Shown: positions 19,309-28,762, numbered from the stretch's first letter. The stretch is DNA of 64,000 nt from Saprospiraceae bacterium (GCA_020627705.1 JAHDGJ010000016.1:3796-67795); one strand, 5' to 3'. Made by a program: numbers and translations. The notes: a model not told the origin generated them from the letters alone.

Positions 19309-20559
19309 TTAAAACTGTACCATCTTCTCCATCGTTTTCCCTTCTCGGATAATGGTTACTTTAATTTCGGATCCCGGTTCAATTTTACCCAAGGCTTCCA
19401 TGTAAGACATCATGTCTTTTACCTCGTGAGGTCCCATTTGGATCACAACATCACCTTTTTTGATGTCCGATTTAAAAGCAGGCCTTCCTTCTTTTACTCC
19501 ATCTATACGCATACCCAAGCCATCGAATAAGTAATCTGGCATAACGCCCAAAGTAACCTTGAAGTCAGGTGTCATTTGAGATTCATCTTTGGTTTTGGAA
19601 AAAGGTATTTTACCCTTACCGTCCAGGTAGTCCACCAAACGGAAGACGTAATTTGTGACGCTTTGTATTCCCTTATAATTTACTTTGTAGGCATCATCTG
19701 TGGGTTTGTGGTAATCTTCATGCTGTCCGGTGAAAAAGTGAATTACCGGAATGTCATTGATGTAAAACGACGTATGATCAGAAGGGCCAATGCCTGATTC
19801 GCTTTTTATCAGTTTGAAGTTTTCAAGATTTACTTTGTCCAAAGCTTCGTTCCAAAGTGGAGAGGTGCCAGTTCCATTAAGGGCAAGACTTTTATTTTCT
19901 TTCATTCTACCTACCATGTCAAGATTGAGCATGTAGTTTACAGTCTTCAGATCAATGTTTGGATTATTTACATAGTAATTTGAACCCCAAAGTCCCATCT
20001 CTTCACCAGCGAAAAGAATAAAAATATAGTTGTTGTTTTTAGGTGCGTTTAGCATAGCTTCAGCCAAAGCAAATACCGCTGAAGTGCCGCTGGAGTTGTC
20101 GTCAGCCCCATTGTGTATTTCTTTTTTACCGTCCCATAAAGAGCCAAAATGACCATAGCCTAAATGATCATAATGTGCGCCTATAATTATATTATTCTTG
20201 CTGTTGTTGTTGATCCAACCAATTACATTTTGTGTTTCAAAATTTCCGGTAGGAGTAAAAGAATGCGGGTTTGGTTTAATGTTTAAGGTGAAGTTTTGCA
20301 GGTATTCAGGAAATGTAGGCATCGGACTTAAGCCAATTTCTTTAAAGCGCTGAATGCAATATGCTGCGGCATCTTTCTCCCCTTTGGTTCCAACCATTCT
20401 GCCCTCTAATGAATCATCAGAAAGAAAAAGAATATCCTTTTTTATCTGTTCGGTGTTTTCGATAGAGTAAGATGGCGCTATGTATTTTTTGGATGACTTA
20501 CACGACATCGTCATCGATATCAAACACAGGCAGTAAAAAAAGGCAATAAATGGTCTCAT
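19309..20559 (-). CDS. M28 family zinc aminopeptidase lipoprotein with C-terminal PDZ domain
   Basis: 416 residues with a lipoprotein signal (FYCLCLISMTMSC). The M28 metal ligands are all present: GAHYDHLGYG, the bridging Asp of NGADDNSSGTSAVFAL, catalytic Glu-Glu of FAGEEMGLWGSNYY, Asp of MLNLDMVGR and the final His in FFTGQHEDYHKPTDD. The last 95 residues form a PDZ domain (VTLGVMPDYLFDGLGMRIDG, GRPAFKSDIKKGDVVIQMG). Role: periplasmic or surface peptide hydrolysis. It is divergent from the TolB-like lipoprotein gene. Confidence 0.9.
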   Translation of the reverse strand: MRPFIAFFYCLCLISMTMSCKSSKKYIAPSYSIENTEQIKKDILFLSDDSLEGRMVGTKGEKDAAAYCIQRFKEIGLSPMPTFPEYLQNFTLNIKPNPHSFTPTGNFETQNVIGWINNNSKNNIIIGAHYDHLGYGHFGSLWDGKKEIHNGADDNSSGTSAVFALAEAMLNAPKNNNYIFILFAGEEMGLWGSNYYVNNPNIDLKTVNYMLNLDMVGRMKENKSLALNGTGTSPLWNEALDKVNLENFKLIKSESGIGPSDHTSFYINDIPVIHFFTGQHEDYHKPTDDAYKVNYKGIQSVTNYVFRLVDYLDGKGKIPFSKTKDESQMTPDFKVTLGVMPDYLFDGLGMRIDGVKEGRPAFKSDIKKGDVVIQMGPHEVKDMMSYMEALGKIEPGSEIKVTIIREGKTMEKMVQF

Positions 20560-20615
20560 AAATCAGTATTGTGTCAAATTCTCCAACAAGATCACAATAT
20601 TAATGTTTATACTTC

Positions 20616-20623
20616 TAGATTTG
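20616..20623 (+). promoter_or_regulatory. Candidate -7 box (TAGATTTG) for the TolB-like gene
   Basis: TAGATTTG fits the Bacteroidota housekeeping -7 consensus TAnnTTTG and sits 27 nt before the ATG at 20651. No TTG is found at the expected -33 distance. It supports the inner start, because the upstream ATG at 20603 would precede the promoter. Confidence 0.35.
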
Positions 20624-20650
20624 CGGCCACAATTAAAGAAGCTCGAAAAA

Positions 20651-21814
20651 ATGACAAAACAAAGATTGATTCTTGGCTTATTGATGATTTTAAGTTTTTT
20701 GGCTTGTAAATCGGATCATGCCAAAGAGCATACACATGCTCACGCGCATGGAGAGAAGAAAGAACACAGCCATGATCATGGGCATCATCATCACATGGCG
20801 AAGGAAGCAAAAAGTACTTTGCAACAAGACCTAACTTATCCTCAAGAAAAGCATTTTAAGAATTTAAGGCAACTTACTTTTGGCGGAGACAATGCGGAGG
20901 CGTATTGGAGTTTTGATGATTCCAAATTAGTTTTTCAAGCGAAGAATGAAAAGTGGAACGCACCATGTGATCAAATTTATTTGGAAGATTTTAAGCGAGA
21001 TCGTAAGAAGCCAGCCAAGTTATTAAGTACAGGAAAAGGAAGGACTACGTGCTCCTATTTTTTACCCGATAACAAACATGTACTTTACGCTTCTACACAC
21101 TTAGCGGATGACGAGTGTCCACCAGAGCCACCAAGAGGAGATAAATATGTTTGGCCGATCTATCCAAGTTTTGACATTTTCGTTGCTGATTTGGATGGAA
21201 ACATTACTCAACAGCTTACGAATAGAGAAGGGTATGATGCCGAAGCAACGGTTTCTCCTAAAGGGGACCTAATAGTTTACACTTCGGATCAAAGTGGAGA
21301 TTTAGAGCTTTGGACAATGAACCTCGATGGTTCGGATAAAAAGCAAGTGACTTCAGGTTTGGGTTATGATGGGGGAGCATTCTTTTCACCAGATGGTACT
21401 AAATTAATTTTTAGAGCTAGTCGTCCGGAAACAGAAGAAGAAAAGGCAGAATATAAAGCGTTATTGAACAAAGGATTGGTTCAGCCGACAGAAATGGAGC
21501 TCTACGTTTGTAACGTTGATGGCTCTGATCTTAAAAAGATTACGGAATTAGGAAAAGCCAATTGGGCACCCTTTTTTCACCCTTCCGGGGAAAAAGTTAT
21601 TTTCTCATCAAACCATAAATCTAAAAGAGGTTTTCCATTCAACTTATTTATGATAAATCTTGATGGATCGGGATTAGAACAGATTACCTTTGATGATTCA
21701 TTTGATTCTTTTCCGATGTTTTCTTTTGATGGTAAAAAAATTGCTTTTTCATCCAATCGAAACAATGGGGGAGATCGATCAACAAATATGTTTGTGGCAG
21801 ATTGGATTGATTAA
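20651..21814 (+). CDS. TolB-like beta-propeller lipoprotein with His-rich N terminus
   Basis: 387 residues from the inner ATG, which gives a clean lipoprotein signal (ILGLLMILSFLAC). Immediately after the lipid-modified Cys comes a run of about 30 residues with more than a dozen His (HTHAHAHGEKKEHSHDHGHH), a likely metal-binding or metal-buffering segment. The rest is a WD40-like/PD40 propeller with repeated blades such as GYDAEATVSPKGDLIVYTSD, LWTMNLDGSDKKQVT and GGAFFSPDGTKLIFRAS, as in TolB and dipeptidyl-peptidase propellers. No hydrolase domain follows. Probably a periplasmic or surface binding protein; the ligand is unknown. Confidence 0.8.
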   Translation: MTKQRLILGLLMILSFLACKSDHAKEHTHAHAHGEKKEHSHDHGHHHHMAKEAKSTLQQDLTYPQEKHFKNLRQLTFGGDNAEAYWSFDDSKLVFQAKNEKWNAPCDQIYLEDFKRDRKKPAKLLSTGKGRTTCSYFLPDNKHVLYASTHLADDECPPEPPRGDKYVWPIYPSFDIFVADLDGNITQQLTNREGYDAEATVSPKGDLIVYTSDQSGDLELWTMNLDGSDKKQVTSGLGYDGGAFFSPDGTKLIFRASRPETEEEKAEYKALLNKGLVQPTEMELYVCNVDGSDLKKITELGKANWAPFFHPSGEKVIFSSNHKSKRGFPFNLFMINLDGSGLEQITFDDSFDSFPMFSFDGKKIAFSSNRNNGGDRSTNMFVADWID

Positions 21815-21817
21815 AAT

Positions 21818-22135
21818 ATGAATGAAACTCCAAAAAAATCGTGGTCCCAAAGACTCCAAGAAAAATGGGGAGTCACCTATAAGCAGCTGCTGGTAATACT
21901 CTTAGTGTTTGCATTGACGGGAACAACCATCTTGTTTTTGAAAAAGCCAGTGGTTGCTTTCTTTGTTGGAGAGGGAGAGAAGTCGGTTTGGTTTACAATT
22001 ATTTATTTGATTCTGATATTACCGATCTACAATCTTTTCCTACTTCTATATGGTTTTCTTTTAGGACAAGGGAAATTCTTTTGGGAATACGAAAAGAAAT
22101 TCTTCAGACGAATTTTCGGTCGGAACAAAGCTTAG
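21818..22135 (+). CDS. Small two-helix membrane protein
   Basis: 105 residues starting 3 nt after the propeller gene, so very likely the same operon. It has a basic amphipathic N terminus (WSQRLQEKWGVTYKQ), a membrane helix (LLVILLVFALTGTTILFL), a second one (FTIIYLILILPIYNLFLLLY) and a basic C terminus (KKFFRRIFGRNK). This layout resembles a widespread uncharacterised Bacteroidota family (DUF6787-like, from memory). Function unknown. Confidence 0.7.
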   Translation: MNETPKKSWSQRLQEKWGVTYKQLLVILLVFALTGTTILFLKKPVVAFFVGEGEKSVWFTIIYLILILPIYNLFLLLYGFLLGQGKFFWEYEKKFFRRIFGRNKA

Positions 22136-22137
22136 AT

Positions 22138-23475
22138 TTAAATTTTTTGAATCAATTGAGTTTGCCACTTTCCTTTCGTGTGTAATCTAATGATGTACAG
22201 GCCGGAGTGGAAATTCCCTAAGTCCAAGGTTAAAGATTTCGTTTCTAAACCAGTTCGATCCAAGATCTTAATTCCATGGATATTTAGTACTTGCACTTGA
22301 CTGATACTTTCGTTTGATGATATTGTAAACGAACCGGCAAAGGGATTAGGATACATTGTAAAGCTGGATGTGATATTTATTTGATTTATAGAACTGGGTT
22401 CATCCACGATAGTTGTTGCTGTGTTGGTTCGGATGGCTTCGTTGAAATCGAAATAAATGTCCGCACTATTTTTTAATTCAGTTCCAACGGCAAGATCATG
22501 TTCACTTTTGATTCGGTAAAAAACGAAACCATCGTTGCTTTCATCTTCGAACGACAAATCAATATCTTCAAAAACAAACTGAAGCCAATTGCTCTCATCA
22601 AATCTCATCACAACGGGATGGCTCGAATTTATCAATTCGATCGTATTAGTTTGAAATTCATCCGCATGAATCGAATCTCGAAGAATTACATTTCGAGCAT
22701 TAGCGGTACCCAAGTTTTCGAATTCGATGAGGTAGTATAATTAATTACCCAATTGATCTTGTCTAATTATATCCCCTTGTAAACATGCTTTTTGATTTGG
22801 ATCAAAGGAATTGACAACTGTTTGATTCAGAGAAATAACATTATCGCTTCGATTGATTTCGGCTTCAGTGCTTAGAACTTCAGCTTTAAAGTTTAGAACT
22901 TCCCCACCAATAAGTGGGAATGGGTCCATCGGACCATTCAGTTGAAAATTGAGCTGAATTGATGTTTTATCAAATGGATTAAGTGGTTCTAGTTGCCATA
23001 TCAAATGGCCATCTTGTACTGATGTTGTCGCTGGTTCGGAAGAGATAAAATCCATCAAATCTTCAGGAAAATCAAGCCTTACTTCAGGTTGTAATGGGAC
23101 TGTGCCAAGATTGCTAACTGCGATTTCGTATGAAACTTCAAATCCAGCTTGAGCGTTTTCGATAGGCACTATTGTTATGACTAAATCTTCAATATTTTCT
23201 AAGGACGAAATGCAAAATTCAACCGATTGAGTACTATCACCCGCTGGAAAGTTTATTGTTGCACTATTAGGCTGGAATAGAAATTCAGATTCGCTATTTA
23301 CAGATCCTTCTAGGGTATATGTACCTGCCGGAACTTGATAGGATAAATTGGCCCAATCTGACGAACTCAAATAGCCATTTTGAATTCCGCTATCCAAATA
23401 GTAGGTCACTGGTATTTCAAATTCGATTCCAGATTGGCAATTATCCTGATTAATGTCAAAATATGCATTGGCCAA
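22138..23475 (-). pseudogene. Broken secreted protein with DUF11-like domains and T9SS type A sorting signal
   Basis: Two open segments in the same frame (23475-22744 and 22740-22138) are separated by one TAA at 22741-22743. Reading through it restores a normal protein: ...QDQLGN-stop-LYYLIEFENLGTANARN..., the usual conserved-repeat segment of T9SS surface proteins. The C-terminal 75 residues (MYPNPFAGSFTIS, VLNIHGIKIL, LDLGNFHSGLYIIRLHT) are a type A sorting domain. The 5' end is also missing: upstream of 23475 the frame meets a stop within about 40 nt, and no signal peptide is present. It is therefore a remnant, unless the stop is suppressed and the first part supplied elsewhere. Confidence 0.8.
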
Positions 23476-23495
23476 AATAGTATTGGTGCCAGAAG

Positions 23496-23645
23496 ATGGG
23501 AGATAACATTAGAGAGTTGTTAGCAAAGGATTTGTTTAAGCCCATGATTGATCGGGAGTATCCTTTAGAAAAATTTATGGAAGGTTTCAAATTTGTCGAA
23601 AGTGGACAAAAAAACGGAAACGTAATTCTAAAAATTGGCCTCTAA
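23496..23645 (+). pseudogene. 3' remnant of a zinc-type (MDR) alcohol dehydrogenase/quinone oxidoreductase
   Basis: A 49-codon open frame (ATG 23496, TAA 23643) reads PMIDREYPLEKFMEGFKFVESG followed by the ending KNGNVILKIG. This is the characteristic C-terminal end of medium-chain dehydrogenases of the quinone-oxidoreductase/zinc-binding group. Everything upstream, meaning more than 85 per cent of such a gene, is absent. The remnant abuts the 5'-truncated T9SS gene on the opposite strand, so one deletion or rearrangement near 23480-23500 can explain both truncations. Confidence 0.65.
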
Positions 23646-23697
23646 TGGATTGAGAATCAAATGTTAAGGAAATATTATATATATAATTAAATCCAAT

Positions 23698-23889
23698 ATG
23701 AGCAAACATTTTTCTAGCTACAAACGTTTAGTAAGTGCAATCAACCTACAGAAAATGGAAACGACTAGACCTAATACCATTGGATTTAGCCCAACAGTTC
23801 AAACTTTGGACGGTCAGTTAATTCAAGAAATCTTACAAATGAATTTGCTTGAATTAAGTGCTTACTTGGATCAAGAAATGCAAAACTAA
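23698..23889 (+). CDS. Small hypothetical protein
   Basis: 63 residues, ATG start, with no signal peptide or membrane segment. The C-terminal half (DGQLIQEILQMNLLELSAYLDQEM) looks like two short amphipathic helices. I do not recognise a family. It stands between the pseudogene scar and a convergent membrane-protein gene, so it could be a short genuine gene or chance coding. Confidence 0.4.
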   Translation: MSKHFSSYKRLVSAINLQKMETTRPNTIGFSPTVQTLDGQLIQEILQMNLLELSAYLDQEMQN

Positions 23890-23909
23890 AATAAGAGCTA
23901 TGAGCTTGT

Positions 23910-25022
23910 TTAGTTTTCCTCAGGCATAAAGTCACGAAACCTTTCGTAACGTTTATCTCTGGACAACTTTATTTTAAGCGGGGTATTGTTATTCTTCCCA
24001 GTAAACTCTATGGTGTTTTCATCAAGCAAAGTGAATTTGCCCTTTATGTCAATTCGTCGGAATTCATGAAAATCATACATGTCAAACTGATCAGCTTCAG
24101 CATCAATATGGTATTTGAAACGCGTAAGTGTGTCTTGGTGTTCAATAAATCCATATACTCCTTGATCAAAATATAGCGCTTTGGCATTCAGAAATTTGGA
24201 AGTTTCTGCATCGTCTTGGATTACATCCGAAGGTTCGATTTTCCAAACTCCGACAATTGGATTTTCTACTGTTCTGTTATTTCGATACCAGTTTTCTTCA
24301 ATGTTGAAGTGAAAGAAAATAATGGTCCCTACAAAGCAGGTTATTTTAAACAGGTTGATGCTGTCATAAAGTTTGCGTTGTGTGGCAAAAGGATATTTTC
24401 TTTTTTTGAAACGTTTGTTAAGAAAAAGAGTGTTTAAAAAGAACTTCCATTGACTCAGCAATAAAAACAAGGACATATTAAAGAGGAGCCATCCTTTGAG
24501 CTGATAGTTGTATTTAAAACCACTAGAAATCGCTATAATATTGGCACAAATTGCAAAAGCTCCAATACTGCCTAATGCTCGAGTTCTTCGAAAGATAAGC
24601 ATCAAGGCAAAGAAGACCATCGAACAAGCCAAAAATTGTTTATAAACTGTAGCATGACTCATGGCTATGTTAAACAATTCGGATGCTTCGAGGTCATTAA
24701 CTTTTTGACCAAGCCTACCAAAACTAAACCTATAATTGAGGCCTTTAAAAAAATTGAGACTGCTTTTGACCAGGAAAAAGGACAGCAAGTAAGAAACTGA
24801 AATTTGACTTATGTACTTCCAATGTTTATCAATGTTCAAAAACTCGGAAAGCAAGAGCAAAATCGCAGATACAATAATTCCGCCGCCCAAAGAAACTGTC
24901 GTAATTACTTCAAATGAATACCTTGTTCGATATGAAAGGGATTCGTTATAGGCAAAGAAAAGTCCCATAATAATCAGCCCGGTGGCCAACATATTAAGAC
25001 TTCGATTGATTCCCGTTTTCAT
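23910..25022 (-). CDS. Polytopic membrane protein with C-terminal soluble domain
   Basis: 370 residues from the ATG at 25022; a TTG three codons earlier is less likely. About six to seven membrane helices occupy residues 10-240 (MLATGLIIMGLFFAY, TVSLGGGIIVSAILLLLSEF, LACSMVFFALMLIF, FKITCFVGTIIFFHF). A soluble C-terminal domain of about 125 residues begins at NPIVGVWKIEPSD and resembles the lipocalin-like 'VGVWK' openings of Bacteroidota stress or lipid-associated proteins. Family unknown to me. Confidence 0.6.
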   Translation of the reverse strand: MKTGINRSLNMLATGLIIMGLFFAYNESLSYRTRYSFEVITTVSLGGGIIVSAILLLLSEFLNIDKHWKYISQISVSYLLSFFLVKSSLNFFKGLNYRFSFGRLGQKVNDLEASELFNIAMSHATVYKQFLACSMVFFALMLIFRRTRALGSIGAFAICANIIAISSGFKYNYQLKGWLLFNMSLFLLLSQWKFFLNTLFLNKRFKKRKYPFATQRKLYDSINLFKITCFVGTIIFFHFNIEENWYRNNRTVENPIVGVWKIEPSDVIQDDAETSKFLNAKALYFDQGVYGFIEHQDTLTRFKYHIDAEADQFDMYDFHEFRRIDIKGKFTLLDENTIEFTGKNNNTPLKIKLSRDKRYERFRDFMPEEN

Positions 25023-25218
25023 TGTATACAAAGTTGTATCAGGCTAAGGAAAGAGACGAATAAATTGGAGCAATTAACAGATCATTAATTTGCCTCATGC
25101 GATGAGTATAAAATCGTAACTGTTCGCCTAGGGTAAAGATTATCATCCCTTTTGACCAATTTTAACGCTGTTTGATCAAGTAATTCCGTAAAATTGTGGA
25201 GAATTTTTTGATAGAACT

Positions 25219-26064
25219 ATGGATTTATTTTTCCTTTTTGATATGCCTGATTTTGCCTCTTCGGCAGTTTGGTTGAGTTTACTCACACTAACTTTTTTAG
25301 AAATTGTTCTGGGAGTAGATAATATAATATTCATAAGTATTGCGGCAAGCAAGTTGCCCCAAGAAGAACAGAAGAAAGCTACAAACATTGGATTGATTCT
25401 GGCCATGGTTATGCGAATCGCATTATTGTTTGGCATCAGTTGGTTAATTGCGATGAAAGATCCATGGATTTCCATCGATTGGTCGTGGTTAAAAGCTGGC
25501 TTTTCTGGTCAAAGTTTAATACTTATCGTGGGAGGAATTTTTCTGCTTTATAAAAGCGTATCTGAGATTCACCACAAATTAGAAGGAGATGATCATTCGC
25601 AAAGTGGAGATGGTGCTAAAAAGAAAAGCAGTTTATCCAATGCGATCATTCAGATAACCTTGATAAATATCGTGTTTTCTTTTGATTCTATATTGACTGC
25701 CGTAGGGATGACAAATGGTATTGATGGAGCCCTTGTTATAATGGTCATTGCAGTTGTTTTATCTGTTTTGATAATGATGATTTTTGCCGTTCCGGTTGGA
25801 AGATTTGTTAATCGTCACCCAACCATTCAAATGCTAGGTCTGTCCTTTTTAATTCTCATAGGTTTTATGTTAATACTTGAAGGAGGGCATTTGGCACATT
25901 TATCTATTTTTGATTCCGAAATTGGTGTTGTTCCAAAGGGGTATTTGTACTTCTCCATTGCCTTTGCTCTACTGGTAGAATTCTTAAACATGAGATTAAG
26001 AAAAAATAAGCCTGTTCAACTAAATACTTACTCGGAAGAAGCCGAAAGAAAAGGAGTAATTTGA
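25219..26064 (+). CDS. TerC family integral membrane protein
   Basis: 281 residues, seven predicted membrane helices. The family signature LEIVLGVDNIIFISI (Glu and Asp-Asn in the first helix) and its second-half counterpart IVFSFDSILTAVGM with conserved Asp are both present. TerC/Alx/YkoY proteins have been linked to metal (notably manganese) efflux and to metalation of exported enzymes. The stop overlaps the following apbE start, which suggests co-translation. Confidence 0.9.
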   Translation: MDLFFLFDMPDFASSAVWLSLLTLTFLEIVLGVDNIIFISIAASKLPQEEQKKATNIGLILAMVMRIALLFGISWLIAMKDPWISIDWSWLKAGFSGQSLILIVGGIFLLYKSVSEIHHKLEGDDHSQSGDGAKKKSSLSNAIIQITLINIVFSFDSILTAVGMTNGIDGALVIMVIAVVLSVLIMMIFAVPVGRFVNRHPTIQMLGLSFLILIGFMLILEGGHLAHLSIFDSEIGVVPKGYLYFSIAFALLVEFLNMRLRKNKPVQLNTYSEEAERKGVI

Positions 26065-27101
26065 GAATACCCACGGTCATATATAGTCTAGTAGTTTGTT
26101 TTCTCTTTGGATGCAAAAACGAAGTAGAACAACTTAGTTATGATTCCATCAAGGGGTTGACTATGGGCACGTATTATAAAGTAACTTTTTCGAAAGGAGA
26201 GGAGGAGTTAAAAAAAGAAGAAATTGAAGCTTTGCTACTTGACTTAAACAGCGCGTTGAGTACGTATCAAGAAAACTCTATCATTTCCCAATTTAATCTA
26301 AACCAACTCACGAGCTTGGATCTAAATGTGCCTACCCATAAATATTTTTATGAGGTCTTAGAGCGCTCCAAGTACTTTTACAATATTTCTGAAAATTATT
26401 TTGATCCTACGGTAATGCCATTGGTCAACTTTTATGGTTTTGGATATATGGGGCGAGAGGAGGACAACGAGTTGGACATGACTAAGATTCAAAATATTTT
26501 GGACTATGTTTCTTTGGATAAATTAAATTGGCAAAAACAAGAATCACAAATTGTTTTAGAAAAGGATAATCCTAAATTAGAGTTGGACTTTTCAGCCATT
26601 GCTAAAGGCTATGGCGTAGACATCATCTCTACAATGCTGGAAAAGAAAAAGATCAAAAACTTTCTGGTTGATATCGGAGGAGAAATCAATGTCAAAGGGA
26701 AAAACCCAAAGGGGAAAAATTGGAATTTGGGTATTTCTCGACCCTTGGATCATGCAGATTATAATGATGCTCAAATAATTGTAACACTGTCAGATAAGGC
26801 TTTAGCCACGAGTGGTAATTACCGTAATTTTTACGAACTCAATGGAGTAAAATATGGACATACCATAAATCCAATTACTGGCCGGAGCCAAAGATCCAAT
26901 TTGCTAGGCACTTCTATCATAGCTTCAAATTGTATGGATGCTGATGCCTTAGCCACGGTCTGTATGGTAATTGGTCTTGAAAAATCCAAAGCTCTTTTGG
27001 ACCAGCTCGATGATTTTGAAGGCTGCCTAATCTATAATGAAAGCGATAGTCTTCAATTGCATTACAGCAAAGGTTTTGAAGCGTATGTCAAAAATCAATA
27101 G
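26061..27101 (+). CDS. apbE: FAD:protein FMN transferase (ApbE) lipoprotein
   Basis: 346 residues. The TTG at 26061 overlaps the terC stop and gives a lipoprotein signal (YSLVVCFLFGC). ApbE blocks: GLTMGTYYKVTF, SLDLNVPTHKYFYEV, LDFSAIAKGYGVD, FLVDIGGEINVKG, HTINPITGR and the Mg-binding ALATVCMVIG. The enzyme attaches FMN through a phosphoester bond to Thr or Ser of exported flavoproteins such as NqrB/NqrC or RnfG. No such target lies in this window. Confidence 0.92.
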   Translation: MRIPTVIYSLVVCFLFGCKNEVEQLSYDSIKGLTMGTYYKVTFSKGEEELKKEEIEALLLDLNSALSTYQENSIISQFNLNQLTSLDLNVPTHKYFYEVLERSKYFYNISENYFDPTVMPLVNFYGFGYMGREEDNELDMTKIQNILDYVSLDKLNWQKQESQIVLEKDNPKLELDFSAIAKGYGVDIISTMLEKKKIKNFLVDIGGEINVKGKNPKGKNWNLGISRPLDHADYNDAQIIVTLSDKALATSGNYRNFYELNGVKYGHTINPITGRSQRSNLLGTSIIASNCMDADALATVCMVIGLEKSKALLDQLDDFEGCLIYNESDSLQLHYSKGFEAYVKNQ

Positions 27102-27162
27102 ATTTTTTTTGTTCGCTTATCAAGCAAATTAATTCGATTATTTTGTGGTCTAAATCATAACT

Positions 27163-27987
27163 ATGGAATTGCAATTTAACTTGGATCGTGATCTTGTTTT
27201 TTTTGATATTGAAGCGACAGGACTAAATGTTTTAAAAGATCGCATTATTCAGATTGCGCTTATCAAATATCCCAAGGATGGGGGACCAGCCCTTGAGAAA
27301 GAATTAATGATAAATCCAGGCGTTCCTATTTCTAAAGAAAGCTATGCGGTACATGGGATCTCTGCTGGTGATGTAGCCAACAAACCTACTTTTCAACAGG
27401 TAAGTCAGGAAATTTTCGATTTTATTGGTGATGCGGATCTGTCTGGATACAACCTGAACAGATTTGATGTGCCGATGTTAATGGAAGAATTTGAAAGAGT
27501 TGGAACCAGCTTTGAGATTGATCATCGTAGGATTATTGATGTTCAAACTATTTTTTACAAAATGGAGCCACGAACCTTAGTGGCTGCATATCGATTTTAT
27601 TGTGACAAAGAACTGGAAGGAGCCCATGATGCCCTTGCCGATGTGCGGGCAACTGCAGATGTTTTGAAGGGTCAAATAGCAAAATATAACCAAAGAGATT
27701 TTACACTTCCTACTGGTGAAGTCTTACAAAATCCAGTGCGTAATGATATGTCATCTTTGTATGACTTTACCCATAACAAGCAATCTGTTGATGTAACCAA
27801 TCGTTTGAAGTATAACTCAGAAGGCGTAGTCGTATTTAACTTCGGCAAATATATAGGCCAGCCGGTTGGACAGGTGCTTTCACGAGACAAACAGTATTAC
27901 CACTGGATTTTAGAAAAAGATTTTTCTGTTCAGGTAAAAAAAGGAGTTCAAAAAATCTTAAGGGATTATGAAAAAGCAAATTCGTAA
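27163..27987 (+). CDS. DnaQ-type 3'-5' exonuclease
   Basis: 274 residues. DEDDh exonuclease motifs: VFFDIEATGLN (I), SGYNLNRFDVPMLMEEF (II) and GAHDALADVRAT (III). The C-terminal 75 residues (VFNFGKYIGQPVGQVL, YYHWILEKDF) form a small domain of the DUF3820/ExoX C-terminal type, which is frequent in Bacteroidota exonucleases of this kind. Likely role: DNA repair or proofreading-like trimming. Its last 20 nt overlap the start of the MbnP-like gene, an unusual coupling of unrelated functions. Confidence 0.88.
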   Translation: MELQFNLDRDLVFFDIEATGLNVLKDRIIQIALIKYPKDGGPALEKELMINPGVPISKESYAVHGISAGDVANKPTFQQVSQEIFDFIGDADLSGYNLNRFDVPMLMEEFERVGTSFEIDHRRIIDVQTIFYKMEPRTLVAAYRFYCDKELEGAHDALADVRATADVLKGQIAKYNQRDFTLPTGEVLQNPVRNDMSSLYDFTHNKQSVDVTNRLKYNSEGVVVFNFGKYIGQPVGQVLSRDKQYYHWILEKDFSVQVKKGVQKILRDYEKANS

Positions 27988-28762
27988 TTTTTGTGTTTTT
28001 CTTTCGAGCGTTTTACTTCTGGTAAGCTGTTATGAACCTATAAAAGATTGTTTAAATCCTCAAGCTGAAAATTATAATGTTTTAGCAGATGAAGCATGCG
28101 ATGATTGTTGTGACTTTCCAGAGATTACGCTAAGATTCAATACGCTCGTAGGCGATTCTACCTATACACGTCAAGATACATTTGTTGATGACTTTGGAAA
28201 TTTATTTAAATTGGATCAGTTTGAATTTTTTCTAGATAATATACGATTGCTCTCAGGGGAAGAGGAGACTGCTATTCTTGATAGCTTACGTTTTTCGGAT
28301 GGGACTGGTGAAGTGGAACGCTTAAATGATATTGTACTTTATGTTTTTGGAAAAACGAGTTATCAAATTGGCAATTTTAATTCGGTAGCAACATTTGATA
28401 AAATAAAATTCGATTTCGGTTTGGATATCGAAAATCTAGATTTTGAATCTCTACCTGTTGGAAACGTGTTGATTCCTATTGAAGATAGTTTGTACAATAA
28501 CAACCGATTTTATAGCAATCAAATTGATGTTTTAAGTGGTGATGAATTTTTAAATAAGCAAATCACTAGTTGTACATGGCCTATTACGAGCGTAGAATTG
28601 GAGTTTGTTGAGCCGGTCACTTCGGAATTGGGAAAGGACTTTTTTGTTACTATTCCTTTTGATTTTAGCGTTTGGATGGCTGGAATAAATGTCCTTTTGG
28701 ATACGCAAGAAGAAATTTGTAATAAACTACAAGTAAATATGCCTGCCGCATTTGGATTATGA
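27968..28762 (+). CDS. MbnP-like copper-binding lipoprotein
   Basis: 264 residues with a lipoprotein signal (FLSSVLLLVSC). The body matches the MbnP-like layout: ITLRFNTLVGD at the start, FKLDQFEFFLDNIRLL, KIKFDFGLDI and a C-terminal beta region ending NKLQVNMPAAFG. MbnP family proteins bind copper after one Trp is oxidised to kynurenine by the di-haem partner MbnH; Trp residues are present in SCTWPITSVEL and FSVWMAGINV. The next gene, 26 nt downstream, encodes exactly such a di-haem protein. Which Trp, if any, is modified cannot be told here. Confidence 0.78.
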   Translation: MKKQIRNFCVFLSSVLLLVSCYEPIKDCLNPQAENYNVLADEACDDCCDFPEITLRFNTLVGDSTYTRQDTFVDDFGNLFKLDQFEFFLDNIRLLSGEEETAILDSLRFSDGTGEVERLNDIVLYVFGKTSYQIGNFNSVATFDKIKFDFGLDIENLDFESLPVGNVLIPIEDSLYNNNRFYSNQIDVLSGDEFLNKQITSCTWPITSVELEFVEPVTSELGKDFFVTIPFDFSVWMAGINVLLDTQEEICNKLQVNMPAAFGL

